DNA of 64,000 bases, taken from assembly GCA_019419525.1 (NCBI GenBank), contig DXZU01000007.1, forward strand, positions 78,298-142,297. The letters are read 5' to 3'. The stretch comes from Collinsella sp. (GTDB lineage Bacteria > Actinomycetota > Coriobacteriia > Coriobacteriales > Coriobacteriaceae). Below are positions 41,183 through 50,678 of the stretch, in pieces. Positions within the stretch are counted from its first letter, which is position 1; every line of letters begins with the position of its first letter. The translations under genes and the position numbers were made by a program. The notes below the pieces were generated by a model. It made no database searches. It was not told the DNA's origin and saw only the letters and a program-made list of their open reading frames with translations.

Positions 41183-42493
41183 ATGGCCAAGAGCAGGTAC
41201 GCCGATGCCACCAAGGCCGCTCGCAGGGCCGCGATGTCTGCCCATAAAGTCACGGCTGCGGCGAATGCAGGCAACGCCGCCGTGCCCGCGCAGCCGATTG
41301 CCAGCGCTGCCACCGAACCCGCCCGTGACGCCCGTCGCGACGAGCTGACGCATGTGGACGCCAAGGGCGAGGTACGCATGGTCGACGTGTCCGACAAGGC
41401 CGAGACCCATCGCATCGCCATCGCCGAGGGCACCATCCTCATGCATCCCGAGACGCAGGCCATGGTGCTTCAGGACCGCGCCAAAAAAGGCGACGTGCTT
41501 GCCTGCGCGCGCGTGGCGGGCATCATGGCCATCAAGCGCACGAGCGACATCATTCCCATGTGCCATCCGTTGCTTATTACCAAGAGCAAGTGCGACATTG
41601 CGCCCATCGCTGCGGCGGGGACGCCGGCCGAGGACGTGCCCGAGGGCTGGGCGCTGGCGCGCGCAGACGGGCAGGTTGGCTTTCACGTGCTGGTTACGGC
41701 GGGCGTGACGGGCAAGACGGGTATCGAGATGGAGGCCCTGACCGGCGCGAGCGCTGCGTGCCTTACGATCTATGACATGTGCAAAGCGGTCGATCGCGGC
41801 ATGGAGATCGTCGACGTGCGCCTGCTGCACAAGGAGGGCGGCCGCTCGGGTGTGTGGGATCGCGCAGAGCGTCAGGCCGCTGCCGTTGAGGCCGTGGCCG
41901 CTGACGGCGCCGCGCCCGCAAGCGCACCCGTCGCCGTCGCGCCCGCAGCTCCGACACCGACCGTCCCCGCGATCGCGTTTATCGGCTACCAAAACTCGGG
42001 CAAGACCACGCTCGTCGAGAAGGTTATCGCTGAGCTCACCCGCCGCGGCCTGCGCGTGGGTTCGCTCAAGCATCACGGGCACCACGGCTTCGATATCGAC
42101 GTGCCCGCTAAGGACACCTGGCGCCATCACCAGGCCGGATCCAAGCACGTGGGTCTCATCTGCGCCACGCGCTGGGCGGAGTACGCCGACACGCGCGAGG
42201 AGGACGAGATGCCCGCGCGCGAGCTGCTGTCGCGCTACAACGATGTCGACGTGGTGATCATTGAGGGCTACAAGACCGAGGGCTTCGACAACATCGTGGT
42301 CGCGCGCTCCGGTGTCGACCGTCTGCGTGGCAAGAGCTCACTCGACCTGGTCGACGGTCACACGCTGGCCCTTGCCTGCAACGAAGCCCTGGCGCGTCAG
42401 GCCTTCGACGCCGGCTTTGCGACCCGAGCCATCAACATCAACGACGCCCGAGCCATCTGCGATCTCATCCAAGACCACCTCGGTAGATCTTAG
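41183..42493 (+). CDS. MoaC-MobB fusion protein
   Basis: A 436-aa two-function protein. Residues about 55-220 are MoaC, cyclic pyranopterin monophosphate synthase (THVDAKGEVRMVDV, PMCHPLL, MEALTGASAACLTIYDMCK). An Ala/Pro-rich linker (about 235-265) leads to MobB, the P-loop GTP-binding adaptor of the cofactor (GYQNSGKTTL, LKHHGHHG, VVIIEGYK). The N-terminus has about 50 Ala-rich residues. GGAGG gives the start at 41183. Coupled to moaA, so one transcript makes the early pterin steps plus an adaptor; no moaE, mogA or moeA lies in the window. Confidence 0.92.
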   Translation: MAKSRYADATKAARRAAMSAHKVTAAANAGNAAVPAQPIASAATEPARDARRDELTHVDAKGEVRMVDVSDKAETHRIAIAEGTILMHPETQAMVLQDRAKKGDVLACARVAGIMAIKRTSDIIPMCHPLLITKSKCDIAPIAAAGTPAEDVPEGWALARADGQVGFHVLVTAGVTGKTGIEMEALTGASAACLTIYDMCKAVDRGMEIVDVRLLHKEGGRSGVWDRAERQAAAVEAVAADGAAPASAPVAVAPAAPTPTVPAIAFIGYQNSGKTTLVEKVIAELTRRGLRVGSLKHHGHHGFDIDVPAKDTWRHHQAGSKHVGLICATRWAEYADTREEDEMPARELLSRYNDVDVVIIEGYKTEGFDNIVVARSGVDRLRGKSSLDLVDGHTLALACNEALARQAFDAGFATRAININDARAICDLIQDHLGRS

Positions 42494-42517
42494 GGACATG
42501 CCTTAAAATCTACCGAG
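42479..42517. terminator. Hairpin over the moaC-mobB stop codon
   Basis: Perfect 10-bp arms (42479-42488 with 42508-42517); no T tract, so a terminator role is uncertain. Confidence 0.5.
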
Positions 42518-42649
42518 TAGTTCATGTTGGGCGGAAAGACGTAAGGAAAGGGCTCGATGCGACCTTAGCAAGGCATACGGATAGATTGAGCTAATGGACG
42601 GCGCGGCGAATGCCCGCTGCCCGCTATTCGTATGCGATAAGGAGCCCCC

Positions 42650-43930
42650 ATGCCCGCATCTGTATTCCCAAAACCACACTCGTCGCTGTCCGCGCAGGCT
42701 AAACGCCTGGTGGCAATGCGCTTCCTCATCTACACCGGGTTTCAGACCAGTTATTTTATCGGCGTCATCGGAACGCTTACCTATGCGGACGATGCCTCGG
42801 TCGTCGCGACATCGCTGGCCGTCCTGTTTATGAACGTTTTCGTGATCCTGGGATCCTTTGCGGGTGGAGCGGCGCTCGATGCCTGGGGTCCGCGCCGCCA
42901 TTTCTTGTTGAGCATCGTCGGCGCTGTCGCAACTGGCACGGCAATCATCGCCTTTGGTAGCGTGACCGGCGTCGTCCTGCTCGGCGCGGTGTTTCTGGGC
43001 TTTACGATGGGATTCGCCCAGCCCATCGCCACATCCTATCCGGCCTACCTCACCGACGATCCTGTCGAGCTCAAAGACATCAACTCCGCCATCGCCATGT
43101 TCTCAAATGTGAGTATTATCGTTGGCCCCACTCTGGGCGGCTTTGTCGCGGCGGCTGCATCGTCACGCGCGGTGTTCGTGCTCATGATGCTCTTTACCGT
43201 GCTGGCGCTCGTCGCCGGTTGGGGCTTTAGGCCGCAGACCAGCCATGTCGCCGGGCATGCGGATGCCGATTCGACAGAGGAAGGGGAGCGTGCGGGACAA
43301 AGCTCCAACCCCAGCACGCCCGCCCGCGCCACCTTCGCGACCAGCATCAAGACAGTCTTCACCAACAGCGTCCTCGCGCTACTTTTCTGCATTATTTTTC
43401 TCTCGAACTTTGGCTACGGAGCCTTCGATCCGCTCGAGTCGTTTTTCTATCGCGATGTCCTACGCGTTGGCGTTGAGTGGATGGGCTGGCTCTCGTCTGC
43501 CTGCGGTGTCGGCGCGGTGCTGGGTGCCGTGCTCGCGCTCCGCTTGCCGCCGCACCTGGTCAACCTTAAAACGCTGCTCGTGGCGCTTATGTCCGTGGGC
43601 CTGGGAAGTCTGCTCTATGTGGGGACACCGTACGTGGGCGTGGCCCTTGTCGGCCAGATCGCCCTGGGTATAGCTTGGGGTGTCGTCAACCCGCTCCACA
43701 ACACCATTGTGCAGACGACGGCTCCGCTCGAGCAGCTTGGTCGCGTCAATTCGGTCATGGGCTTTGGCAATATGTTCGCTGGTGTGGCCCCTCTGGCGAT
43801 TGCCCCGTGGCTGGCGGCAACATTTGGCGTACAACGGACACTCGTGGGGGCAGGCATGGTCGTGACGGCGGTTCCCGCGGCACTGCTGCTGTTTGGACGC
43901 AATCACTTGGAACGTGCCGTAAAGCAGTAA
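42650..43930 (+). CDS. MFS transporter
   Basis: A 426-aa major facilitator with about 12 helices; after helix 2 stands GGAALDAWGPRRH, the usual signature loop. A soluble central loop (about residues 195-220) separates the halves. Substrate unknown; drug or sugar export both possible. AAGGAGC precedes the ATG. It is not linked by sequence to moa genes but lies on the same strand. Confidence 0.88.
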   Translation: MPASVFPKPHSSLSAQAKRLVAMRFLIYTGFQTSYFIGVIGTLTYADDASVVATSLAVLFMNVFVILGSFAGGAALDAWGPRRHFLLSIVGAVATGTAIIAFGSVTGVVLLGAVFLGFTMGFAQPIATSYPAYLTDDPVELKDINSAIAMFSNVSIIVGPTLGGFVAAAASSRAVFVLMMLFTVLALVAGWGFRPQTSHVAGHADADSTEEGERAGQSSNPSTPARATFATSIKTVFTNSVLALLFCIIFLSNFGYGAFDPLESFFYRDVLRVGVEWMGWLSSACGVGAVLGAVLALRLPPHLVNLKTLLVALMSVGLGSLLYVGTPYVGVALVGQIALGIAWGVVNPLHNTIVQTTAPLEQLGRVNSVMGFGNMFAGVAPLAIAPWLAATFGVQRTLVGAGMVVTAVPAALLLFGRNHLERAVKQ

Positions 43931-43931
43931 G

Positions 43932-43996
43932 AAACCATCACAACATTCGGTAAAAATCGCGATTTTGCCGAAAAACGTCGAATGTTGTGATGGTTT
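43932..43996. repeat. CATCACAACATTCG palindrome family, copy 3
   Basis: Perfect 18-bp arms (43932-43949 with 43979-43996). The interior has AAAAATCGCGATTTTG, itself palindromic, shared with copy 4 but not copies 1-2. Confidence 0.9.
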
Positions 43997-44013
43997 GGCC
44001 CGTAGACGCCGCG

Positions 44014-44050
44014 ATCACCACAAAGGGGCCAGGCGCCTTTGTGGTGGTTT
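44014..44050 (+). terminator. ACCACAAAGG hairpin, terminator-like
   Basis: A stem of 44017-44026 with 44036-44045, followed by TTTTTGCTTT. One of three related ACCAC..GTGGT palindromes in the window (also 44975 and 54981). Confidence 0.7.
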
Positions 44051-44055
44051 TTGCT

Positions 44056-44086
44056 TTGACAGGCCGCGCCTGCGCCTTGGTATACC
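44056..44086 (+). promoter_or_regulatory. Promoter of the HAD phosphatase gene
   Basis: TTGACA (44056-44061) and TATACC (44081-44086) with a TG three bases before it (extended -10); spacing is 19, slightly long. Confidence 0.55.
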
Positions 44087-44140
44087 ATGTACACCATTCT
44101 GACCTCATCCAGCACCGCCGCACAACCCAGAAAGGCCCCC

Positions 44141-44962
44141 ATGGACACCACCTTCAGCCATATCAAAGCCGTGTTCTGCGATCTTGACGGCACGCTGCTC
44201 ACGAGCCAGCACACGGTGTCCCCGCGCACCGTGGCGGCGATCCGCGCCCTGCGCGAGCGCGGCGTGCTCTTTGGCCTGTGCACCGGGCGCGACGCCCACG
44301 CGACCGAGGCCATGTACGAGCTATGGGGCATCGAAGGCCTAGTGGACGTGCTCGTGGGCTGCGGTGGCGCCGAGGTCATCGACCGCGCGCACGACATCAA
44401 CGAGCTAAGCTTCCCGCTGCCGGGCGAGACCATCGCGCGTATCTGCAAGCACATGGCGGACCTTCCGGCAACGCCCGTCTGCCCCCGAGACGGCGTGTTC
44501 TACGTGCCCGAGAGCAACGCGTGCGTCGAGCACCTGTCGCGCGTCGACGGCGTGCCCTACCAGGTGGTCGATTTTGCCGAGTTCTTGCGCGAGCCGCAGC
44601 CCAAGGTGATGTTTACCATGGCGCCCGAGGTAATGCCGCGGGTGATTGAGCGGGCGTCGACGTTTGCCGATAACACTGTTAAGGCGGCGGCTCTGCAAAC
44701 CACGCAGCGACTCTACGAGTTCATGGATCCGCGCGTGTCCAAGACGCGCGGCCTTGTATGCGTGGCAGAGCTCAACGACATGGAGCTCCAGAACATCTGC
44801 GTGTTTGGCGATGCGGACAACGACACCTGCATGGTGGCCGACGCCGGCGTGGGCGTGGCCATGGCAAACGGCAGCGACGCCACCCGTGCCGCCGCCGACT
44901 TTGTAACCGCGAGTAACGACGAAGACGGCATCGCGATCTTTATCGAGGAACATCTGCTGTAG
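44141..44962 (+). CDS. Cof-type HAD-IIB phosphatase
   Basis: 273 aa, HAD-superfamily sugar-phosphate or flavin phosphatase type. Motif I is FCDLDGTLL at residues 12-20, motif II is CTGRDAH, and the end shows GDADNDTCMVADAGVGVAMANG. The C2-type cap (about residues 85-190) sets substrate choice and cannot be assigned. AAAGGCC gives the ATG at 44141. It has its own promoter and no partner genes. Confidence 0.88.
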   Translation: MDTTFSHIKAVFCDLDGTLLTSQHTVSPRTVAAIRALRERGVLFGLCTGRDAHATEAMYELWGIEGLVDVLVGCGGAEVIDRAHDINELSFPLPGETIARICKHMADLPATPVCPRDGVFYVPESNACVEHLSRVDGVPYQVVDFAEFLREPQPKVMFTMAPEVMPRVIERASTFADNTVKAAALQTTQRLYEFMDPRVSKTRGLVCVAELNDMELQNICVFGDADNDTCMVADAGVGVAMANGSDATRAAADFVTASNDEDGIAIFIEEHLL

Positions 44963-44974
44963 CGCTGGGGGAGA

Positions 44975-45009
44975 GCCGCCACAATGGAGACGGGCGCCTT
45001 TGCGGTGGC
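44975..45009. repeat. GCCGCCACA hairpin, related to the ACCACAAAGG family
   Basis: Imperfect arms (44975-44983 with 45001-45009) 13 bases after the HAD gene. Interior GGGCGCCTTTG is shared with the 44014 copy. Confidence 0.6.
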
Positions 45010-45466
45010 CTCAGGCGTTTTGGGCGAATTGATACCTAAAATCTGTGGGAAAATTCAAATATTGTTGTCTGAACACCATGCTTCTAACCACCGATGGGTT
45101 AAAGATATTCTCATCAGTTTGGTAGGATATTCCTTCCGGTTAATGACCTACCGCTCACGGTCGATTTTCGACCGTTCACAGGATGTTTGCTCTTGAGCAA
45201 AATGTTGTGCAAATAAATCTAATGCCATTAAAAAATAATACGCAACTAAATTACCAGCAGAAACAAAAAATAGATAGCGAATAAACGAAGGTAAATCTGA
45301 GCAAATGTCAAGAGAATTGAGAACTCGCTACAAAAATGTCGGTTTTGTTGCTCAGATGTTTAAACAATCGTTATAATTGCATTACTAAACGAGCGCAATT
45401 ACAGATTGCGCAGATACGTTTGATGGTGAAAGAGCAAGATCGCGGTCTCTTGGGGAGGAGACATCG
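45010..45466 (+). promoter_or_regulatory. Long AT-rich upstream region of the pilus locus
   Basis: About 450 bases without a gene and much more AT-rich than its surroundings. It has a perfect hairpin (45157-45164 with 45168-45175), an 8-bp inverted repeat (45297-45304 with 45348-45355), and a good promoter: TTGCTC at 45348-45353 and consensus TATAAT at 45372-45377, 18-base spacer. The right arm of the repeat covers the -35, so it could be an operator or loop element that switches pilus expression. Confidence 0.7.
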
Positions 45467-48400
45467 ATGAAAGCGAATTCGGACAAATCTAAGCAGAGTA
45501 ATAAAGCGACGCGCCGTGTACTGGCAGGCGTTTTGTGCGGAGCCTCCGTTTTGAGCCTGGTACTGTCGCTCGTCATGCCTCCGATCTCGCAGGCCATTGC
45601 CAACGATGCCCAGACAGTTTCTGCCGAGAAAACTGTGATGGGGGGGGATTCCTCAACTGAGTCTACTGATGTAGACAGCACCAACAACGGGGATACCGAA
45701 AACCAGGATAGCGACGAGACCGAGGGCGACGAGACCGGCGACGATGCTCTCAGGACGGCCCCGTCGTCTGATGACACGGGAGCCGAGAGCGCTGCGCAGC
45801 CCGCGGATGATGGACAGTCTGTCTATAAGGTCGCTACTGTTGCAAATGAAGGTGAGGTTTCGGGACTTCAAAAAGATAAGGATGGGTACACGCTGCTGGC
45901 GAGTGACGGAGACCTGACAGCGTACCTTAACGCCCCGACTAAACCCGATAAACTACGTCTTAAGGCTGACATTAGTTCAAGTGTGTCAATCACTATCAGG
46001 CAAAATACTACAATCGACCTTGCGGGTCACAAGCTTTATTACCGCGTTGGTAATAACGACACGTTCATTACGGTAGAGAGCGGTGCGCTTACCGTTGAAG
46101 ACTCTGCCCATGTTAGCGATACATCTTCGGTCGTTGATAACAATCCTGGCAAGCTTGCAACTATGGCATGGACCGGTGACAACAAAGGTACTCCTCAGAG
46201 CTTAACCTATTATGAAACCACGAGCGCGCCTAACGCAGATACCCTTGGCACCACCACCACTGAAACCACGACTGAGCATGTCGTCAGCGGTTTCGGCGCA
46301 ATCGTTGCTGCATCCAACAGGGGTTCGGTCCAACAGGTCATCTCTGTTGCGGATGGCGGCACGCTTAACCTCAACGGTGGCATGATCACGACACCGAGGG
46401 ATTTGGCCAACAACGGTCATATCATCTTTGCCGAGGGGAAAAGCAATGAAACTCAGGTGAATATCAATGGCGGTTTTATTACTGGCGCGAATCTCAATCA
46501 GCAACATGGCGGCTGGGGCGGCGGCCTGTGCGTAAACGGCGCGAAAGTCACGGTCAACATGACCGACGGCGTGATCGCAGCGAATAAGGCTGCTTCCGGT
46601 GGTGGTATTTTTGCCGACAGCGGTGTCACGTTGAATCTCTCCGGCGGTGTCATCTCGGGTAACGCTACGTACGCTAAGGGCATCAGCGGCAACAGCTGCG
46701 GCGGTGACACCGGAGACGGCGGATACGGTGGCGGTGTTTATACCAAGGGCGCGAACGTCACCATCGGCGGATCTGCCAATATTACCAACAATCGAGTCGA
46801 CGCTTGGATTGCTGATTCCAATCTTTACAACTTCGGCCTGCTTGGCGGCGGCGGAATTGCATGCACGCACAGAGGGACGTTAACCATGACGGGTGGATCC
46901 GTTACTGCCAATTACTCCAAAGAGGCCGGTGGCGGAATCTACGCTGGTTTCTGGAACCAGGCGATTACGTTTAAAATGACAGGCGGCACGATTGCCGGCA
47001 ACGAATCTGCAAACGCCGAGGGCGGTGGTCTCCGTATTTCCACCGGTACTACCGGCGATATTGGGACTGAGCCGGGCGCGTTCAACAAGGTTTACATCAC
47101 CAACAACAAGACCATGACGGGTAAGAGCCATGGCGGCGATTGGGGCGGCGGTGGCGTCTTTGTCCAAAAGGACGGCAAGCTTAACATCGTAAGGACGCTG
47201 ATTACTGATAATGAGGCCGGCGGCTGGGGTGGTGGCATCGGTGCCTGCCCTACGGGCGAGACAATTGTTTCGCACTCAAATGGTGCCGCAATCTACAACA
47301 ATACGGATAATGGTTTAAGTGATCACATGTCTGCCGGTGGTAATGGCAAGAACGAGGACAGCAATCCTGACTACATTACCAAAGACTTCAAAGAAGCCGG
47401 CCACAAGGATTTCTTCCTCGTGCGCAAGAATGACAGCAATAAGACGGTTGCAGTTGTGCTCGGCAAGATGCTCGGCGGCGGCTCAGCTGGCTGGCAGGGC
47501 ACTTGCGATAAAACGAAGATAACCATCGATGCCAACGGCGGTGCCGAGGCCAAGTACATGTTCGGTTTGGAGGCCCATCCGACTGATGAGGCCGTAGAAA
47601 AGGCGCAATTGGCAGCTACGACCATCATCAGTGGCAACTACTCGTACACCCATGGCGGCGGCATCATGACCAACGGCGATCTCACCGTTGGCGAGGTCGC
47701 TGAGCTGAGCGTTTATCCGAACATGAAGCTCATCGCCACCAAGGTGCTTAAAAAAGATGGTGTCTCGCAAAGCCTTAACGGACACGGATACAAGTTTATG
47801 CTGCTGCGTCAGGACGGCGGTACAGCACCTTCTTGGAAAGATGACGGCACAATTGATATGGGCGATTGCAGCGTTGCAGGCGAGGCAACTGTTGATCAGT
47901 CAAACGGCAGCATCACCTTCGACTCTGGCAAGGACTATTCTTCGGGGCAGTACGTTTTCTATCTAGTTGAGGAGCCCATCAGCGGCGTCAACGAATTGGA
48001 CACCAATTTCGATAAGACCATTTACAAGATCGTGGCAACAGTCGATAACAAACCATACAAAACTGACCGTCTCATGAAGATTCCTATTAATTATTACAAG
48101 GTGAATAAAGTCACCGTCCATAAAAAGGCCAAGGGGGATCAGGATTTCGTAGAACTTGATCGCGCAAACTACTCCGTTACGTGTCCATCGGATAACAACT
48201 CGTCGGATGACACGACGACTACGGTTGTTATCGGTGGCAATGATAGCCCGACCTTCATCAACAAAATTGAGCCCTATAACTCTCTTGGTTCCTGGACGCC
48301 TGCAGCGACCAAGGTCGTTAAGGGTGGCGAGATGAAGAAGTTCACGCTCGAATTTGCGGATAACGAAAAATTCGAGAGCGCTGAGAGGCGTACGACTGAT

Positions 48401-48910
48401 GCCAAGAAGGCTACGACCACTGCTGACGGCGACAAGCTCCAGATGCTTGAGTTCTCACAGATTGAGTACACACTTGACAAATTGAAGCAGAGTGATTCTG
48501 CTGATCCGGGTCGTGGTGCTTACAAAGACTTCACGTACTACGTGCGCGAGAGTGCAGAGGTTTCGTGGTTCTCGCAATATAAGTACGACAAGTCGGTCTA
48601 TCGATTTGATGTCAGGATGAAGGACCAGGAGGACGGTTCGATCGAGGCCGAGTCGGTGACCTACACCAAGATCAAGGACGCCGACGGCAAGGATATCGCC
48701 ACGAAAGACCAGCATTCTGTCAACTTCGACGGCACCAAGCCCAAGTCCACTCCCACCTTCACCAACACTTACTCAACCTCTTTGCCCCTTTCTGGTATGT
48801 CGGGCGTTACGCTGACCTACCTTGCCGGCGCGGCGGTGCTTTGCGCTGCTGCGGCCTGGATGCACATTCGTCGCAAGGCGAATGCGAAGGGAGGCGAGCG
48901 TCGTGAATAA
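45467..48910 (+). CDS. Large sortase-anchored surface adhesin (tip pilin type)
   Basis: 1147 aa. Signal peptide at the N-terminus, an acidic Asp/Glu/Thr-rich stretch (about 55-105), a long Gly-rich parallel beta-helix-like region (about 250-600; repeated GGGI, GGWGGG, GGGV), then pilin-type isopeptide domains with E-box-like VEEP and YYVRESAE. The C-terminus is LPLSG, a hydrophobic helix and basic tail, a sortase signal variant with Ser in place of Thr. GGGGAGGAG precedes the ATG. First gene of the pilus locus, with size and beta-helix consistent with a tip adhesin. Confidence 0.88.
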   Translation: MKANSDKSKQSNKATRRVLAGVLCGASVLSLVLSLVMPPISQAIANDAQTVSAEKTVMGGDSSTESTDVDSTNNGDTENQDSDETEGDETGDDALRTAPSSDDTGAESAAQPADDGQSVYKVATVANEGEVSGLQKDKDGYTLLASDGDLTAYLNAPTKPDKLRLKADISSSVSITIRQNTTIDLAGHKLYYRVGNNDTFITVESGALTVEDSAHVSDTSSVVDNNPGKLATMAWTGDNKGTPQSLTYYETTSAPNADTLGTTTTETTTEHVVSGFGAIVAASNRGSVQQVISVADGGTLNLNGGMITTPRDLANNGHIIFAEGKSNETQVNINGGFITGANLNQQHGGWGGGLCVNGAKVTVNMTDGVIAANKAASGGGIFADSGVTLNLSGGVISGNATYAKGISGNSCGGDTGDGGYGGGVYTKGANVTIGGSANITNNRVDAWIADSNLYNFGLLGGGGIACTHRGTLTMTGGSVTANYSKEAGGGIYAGFWNQAITFKMTGGTIAGNESANAEGGGLRISTGTTGDIGTEPGAFNKVYITNNKTMTGKSHGGDWGGGGVFVQKDGKLNIVRTLITDNEAGGWGGGIGACPTGETIVSHSNGAAIYNNTDNGLSDHMSAGGNGKNEDSNPDYITKDFKEAGHKDFFLVRKNDSNKTVAVVLGKMLGGGSAGWQGTCDKTKITIDANGGAEAKYMFGLEAHPTDEAVEKAQLAATTIISGNYSYTHGGGIMTNGDLTVGEVAELSVYPNMKLIATKVLKKDGVSQSLNGHGYKFMLLRQDGGTAPSWKDDGTIDMGDCSVAGEATVDQSNGSITFDSGKDYSSGQYVFYLVEEPISGVNELDTNFDKTIYKIVATVDNKPYKTDRLMKIPINYYKVNKVTVHKKAKGDQDFVELDRANYSVTCPSDNNSSDDTTTTVVIGGNDSPTFINKIEPYNSLGSWTPAATKVVKGGEMKKFTLEFADNEKFESAERRTTDAKKATTTADGDKLQMLEFSQIEYTLDKLKQSDSADPGRGAYKDFTYYVRESAEVSWFSQYKYDKSVYRFDVRMKDQEDGSIEAESVTYTKIKDADGKDIATKDQHSVNFDGTKPKSTPTFTNTYSTSLPLSGMSGVTLTYLAGAAVLCAAAAWMHIRRKANAKGGERRE

Positions 48911-50570
48911 GAAAGTTTGCTCCTTCCCGATCTTGTTCGCGCTGCTTGCCCTCTTGATCGGCACCTGCGCGGTTGTGTTCCCCGCATCCGCGCAGGCCGC
49001 GCCGAGCGCGACCGGATTCATCACGGTGACAGGCACCGTGGCGCGCAGCTACGACACCTACCAGATCTTTGGCGCCAACGTCGTCGATGACGACAGCGAC
49101 GCCAAGATCGCCACCGACCTTGTCTGGGCAAGCGACGCCGTGCGCGACGCCGCGCTGCCTGTGCTGCACAGCGCTGGCATGCCCAATTCCCAGACCACCG
49201 CGCAGGAAGCTGCCGAGTGGCTCAACACCGATTCCCACCTTACGAGCGCGCTGAGCGCACAGCTCGCTCGTTCCCTCCAGAGCTCTGGCGCCGTGTCCGT
49301 GGCCCTTAACGCGGGCACGACGGCCGAGCTACCCTGCGGCTACTGGCTCATCGTCGCCAAAGACGACGCCATCGCTCAGGGCGAGGCCGGCACCGCGCCG
49401 GTCATGGTCCTGGTCGGCGGCAGTGCCGTCACCGTTAAGCCCAAGGCCGCGACGCCCAAGGTCCAAAAGCACGTGCTGGAGGACAGCACTGCCGCCTGGC
49501 AGAAGGCCGCCGACGCCACGGTCGCCGACGACCTGTACTGGCGCCTCTCGGCCACGGTCCCGGCGGGGCTCACGGCCTATGACACCTATGCGGTGCAGTT
49601 CGTCGATACTATGAGCGCGGGGCTCGACCCCTCCAAGGTGGCCGCGAGCATGCGCGTGTACGTGGCGGCGGGCGCGGATGGCGGCTTCGGCGCCGTCTCG
49701 GCCGGCAAGGACGGACGCGCCGGCACTAAGGCCGCGAAGGGCTGGACCGACATCACGGCCCAGTGCACCACCAAGGTGGCCGTGGACGGGACTTTCACCG
49801 TGCGCACCGGCGACCTGATCGCCGCGCTCGGCGGGACCGACACCTTCACCGCAGGCGCCCGCGTGGTCGCTGTGTACAATGCGCCGCTCAACAGCGCGTG
49901 CAACCACGGCATCGCGAAGGGCAACCCCAACGAGGTCTACCTGCGCTACCCGCGCTCTCCTCTTGCCGACCAGTCCGGCGACGCCGGCTTCACCCGCACG
50001 CCGAGCGACGACGCGTGCGCCTACACCTGGGATCTCGCGCTTACCAAGCGCGGCAGCGACGGCGACAAGCCGCTGCCCGGGGCGGTTCTGAGCACCACCG
50101 ACGACCGCGGCCGCACGCTGGCGGCCGACGGCACGTGGGATGCGGAAGGTAAGGCCACCGTCACCACGGGCGAGGACGGCCGCGTGACCGTCTCGGGCGT
50201 GGACTCGGGCAAGCTGGAGGTCCGCGAGCTCAAGGCGCCCAAGGGCTACACCGCCTTTGAGGGCACGCGCTGCGTGACGGTCAAGGCCGAGGGCCTGGAC
50301 GTCGACCAGGTGGCGGCCGCCAAGCCCAAGCTCACCATCACGGCCGAGTCGCCCCTGCGCGCCGACAGCGCGGACGGGTCGACGGGCAGCCTGGAGGCGT
50401 CGCTCATCAACACGCCCACCGGCACACCCCCTAGCATTACCACCGGAGGCTTTATGCCCTCGACTGGCGATATGGCAATGTACGCCGCGGCCGCCGCAGC
50501 GGTCGCCGGAACCGCGCTCATCGTGGTCGCGCTCCTGGTCAAGCGGGGAGGTGGCAGCCATAAAGAGTAG
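48903..50570 (+). CDS. Pilin subunit with CnaB/SpaA-type domains
   Basis: 555 aa. GTG start at 48903, with GGGAGG upstream and 8-base overlap with the adhesin gene. Signal peptide, N-terminal pilin domain (TGTVARSYDTYQIFGANV), middle isopeptide-type domain, then a SpaA/CnaB-like domain whose E-box is VRELKAPKGY. The C-terminus is FMPSTGDM, a variant LPxTG motif with Met first, then a hydrophobic helix and a KRGGGSHKE tail. Probably the base or minor pilin. It is GC-richer than the flanking adhesin and major pilin genes. Confidence 0.87.
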   Translation: MNKKVCSFPILFALLALLIGTCAVVFPASAQAAPSATGFITVTGTVARSYDTYQIFGANVVDDDSDAKIATDLVWASDAVRDAALPVLHSAGMPNSQTTAQEAAEWLNTDSHLTSALSAQLARSLQSSGAVSVALNAGTTAELPCGYWLIVAKDDAIAQGEAGTAPVMVLVGGSAVTVKPKAATPKVQKHVLEDSTAAWQKAADATVADDLYWRLSATVPAGLTAYDTYAVQFVDTMSAGLDPSKVAASMRVYVAAGADGGFGAVSAGKDGRAGTKAAKGWTDITAQCTTKVAVDGTFTVRTGDLIAALGGTDTFTAGARVVAVYNAPLNSACNHGIAKGNPNEVYLRYPRSPLADQSGDAGFTRTPSDDACAYTWDLALTKRGSDGDKPLPGAVLSTTDDRGRTLAADGTWDAEGKATVTTGEDGRVTVSGVDSGKLEVRELKAPKGYTAFEGTRCVTVKAEGLDVDQVAAAKPKLTITAESPLRADSADGSTGSLEASLINTPTGTPPSITTGGFMPSTGDMAMYAAAAAAVAGTALIVVALLVKRGGGSHKE

Positions 50571-50678
50571 CTGGCAGCCCCACAGAGAGCGGGGCGAGAC
50601 GTAGCGAAGTAGATGCTAAGACACAGACAGATGATGATCGATCGAATGAGAACTAACTGGAAAACGGAGGAAAAGAAG

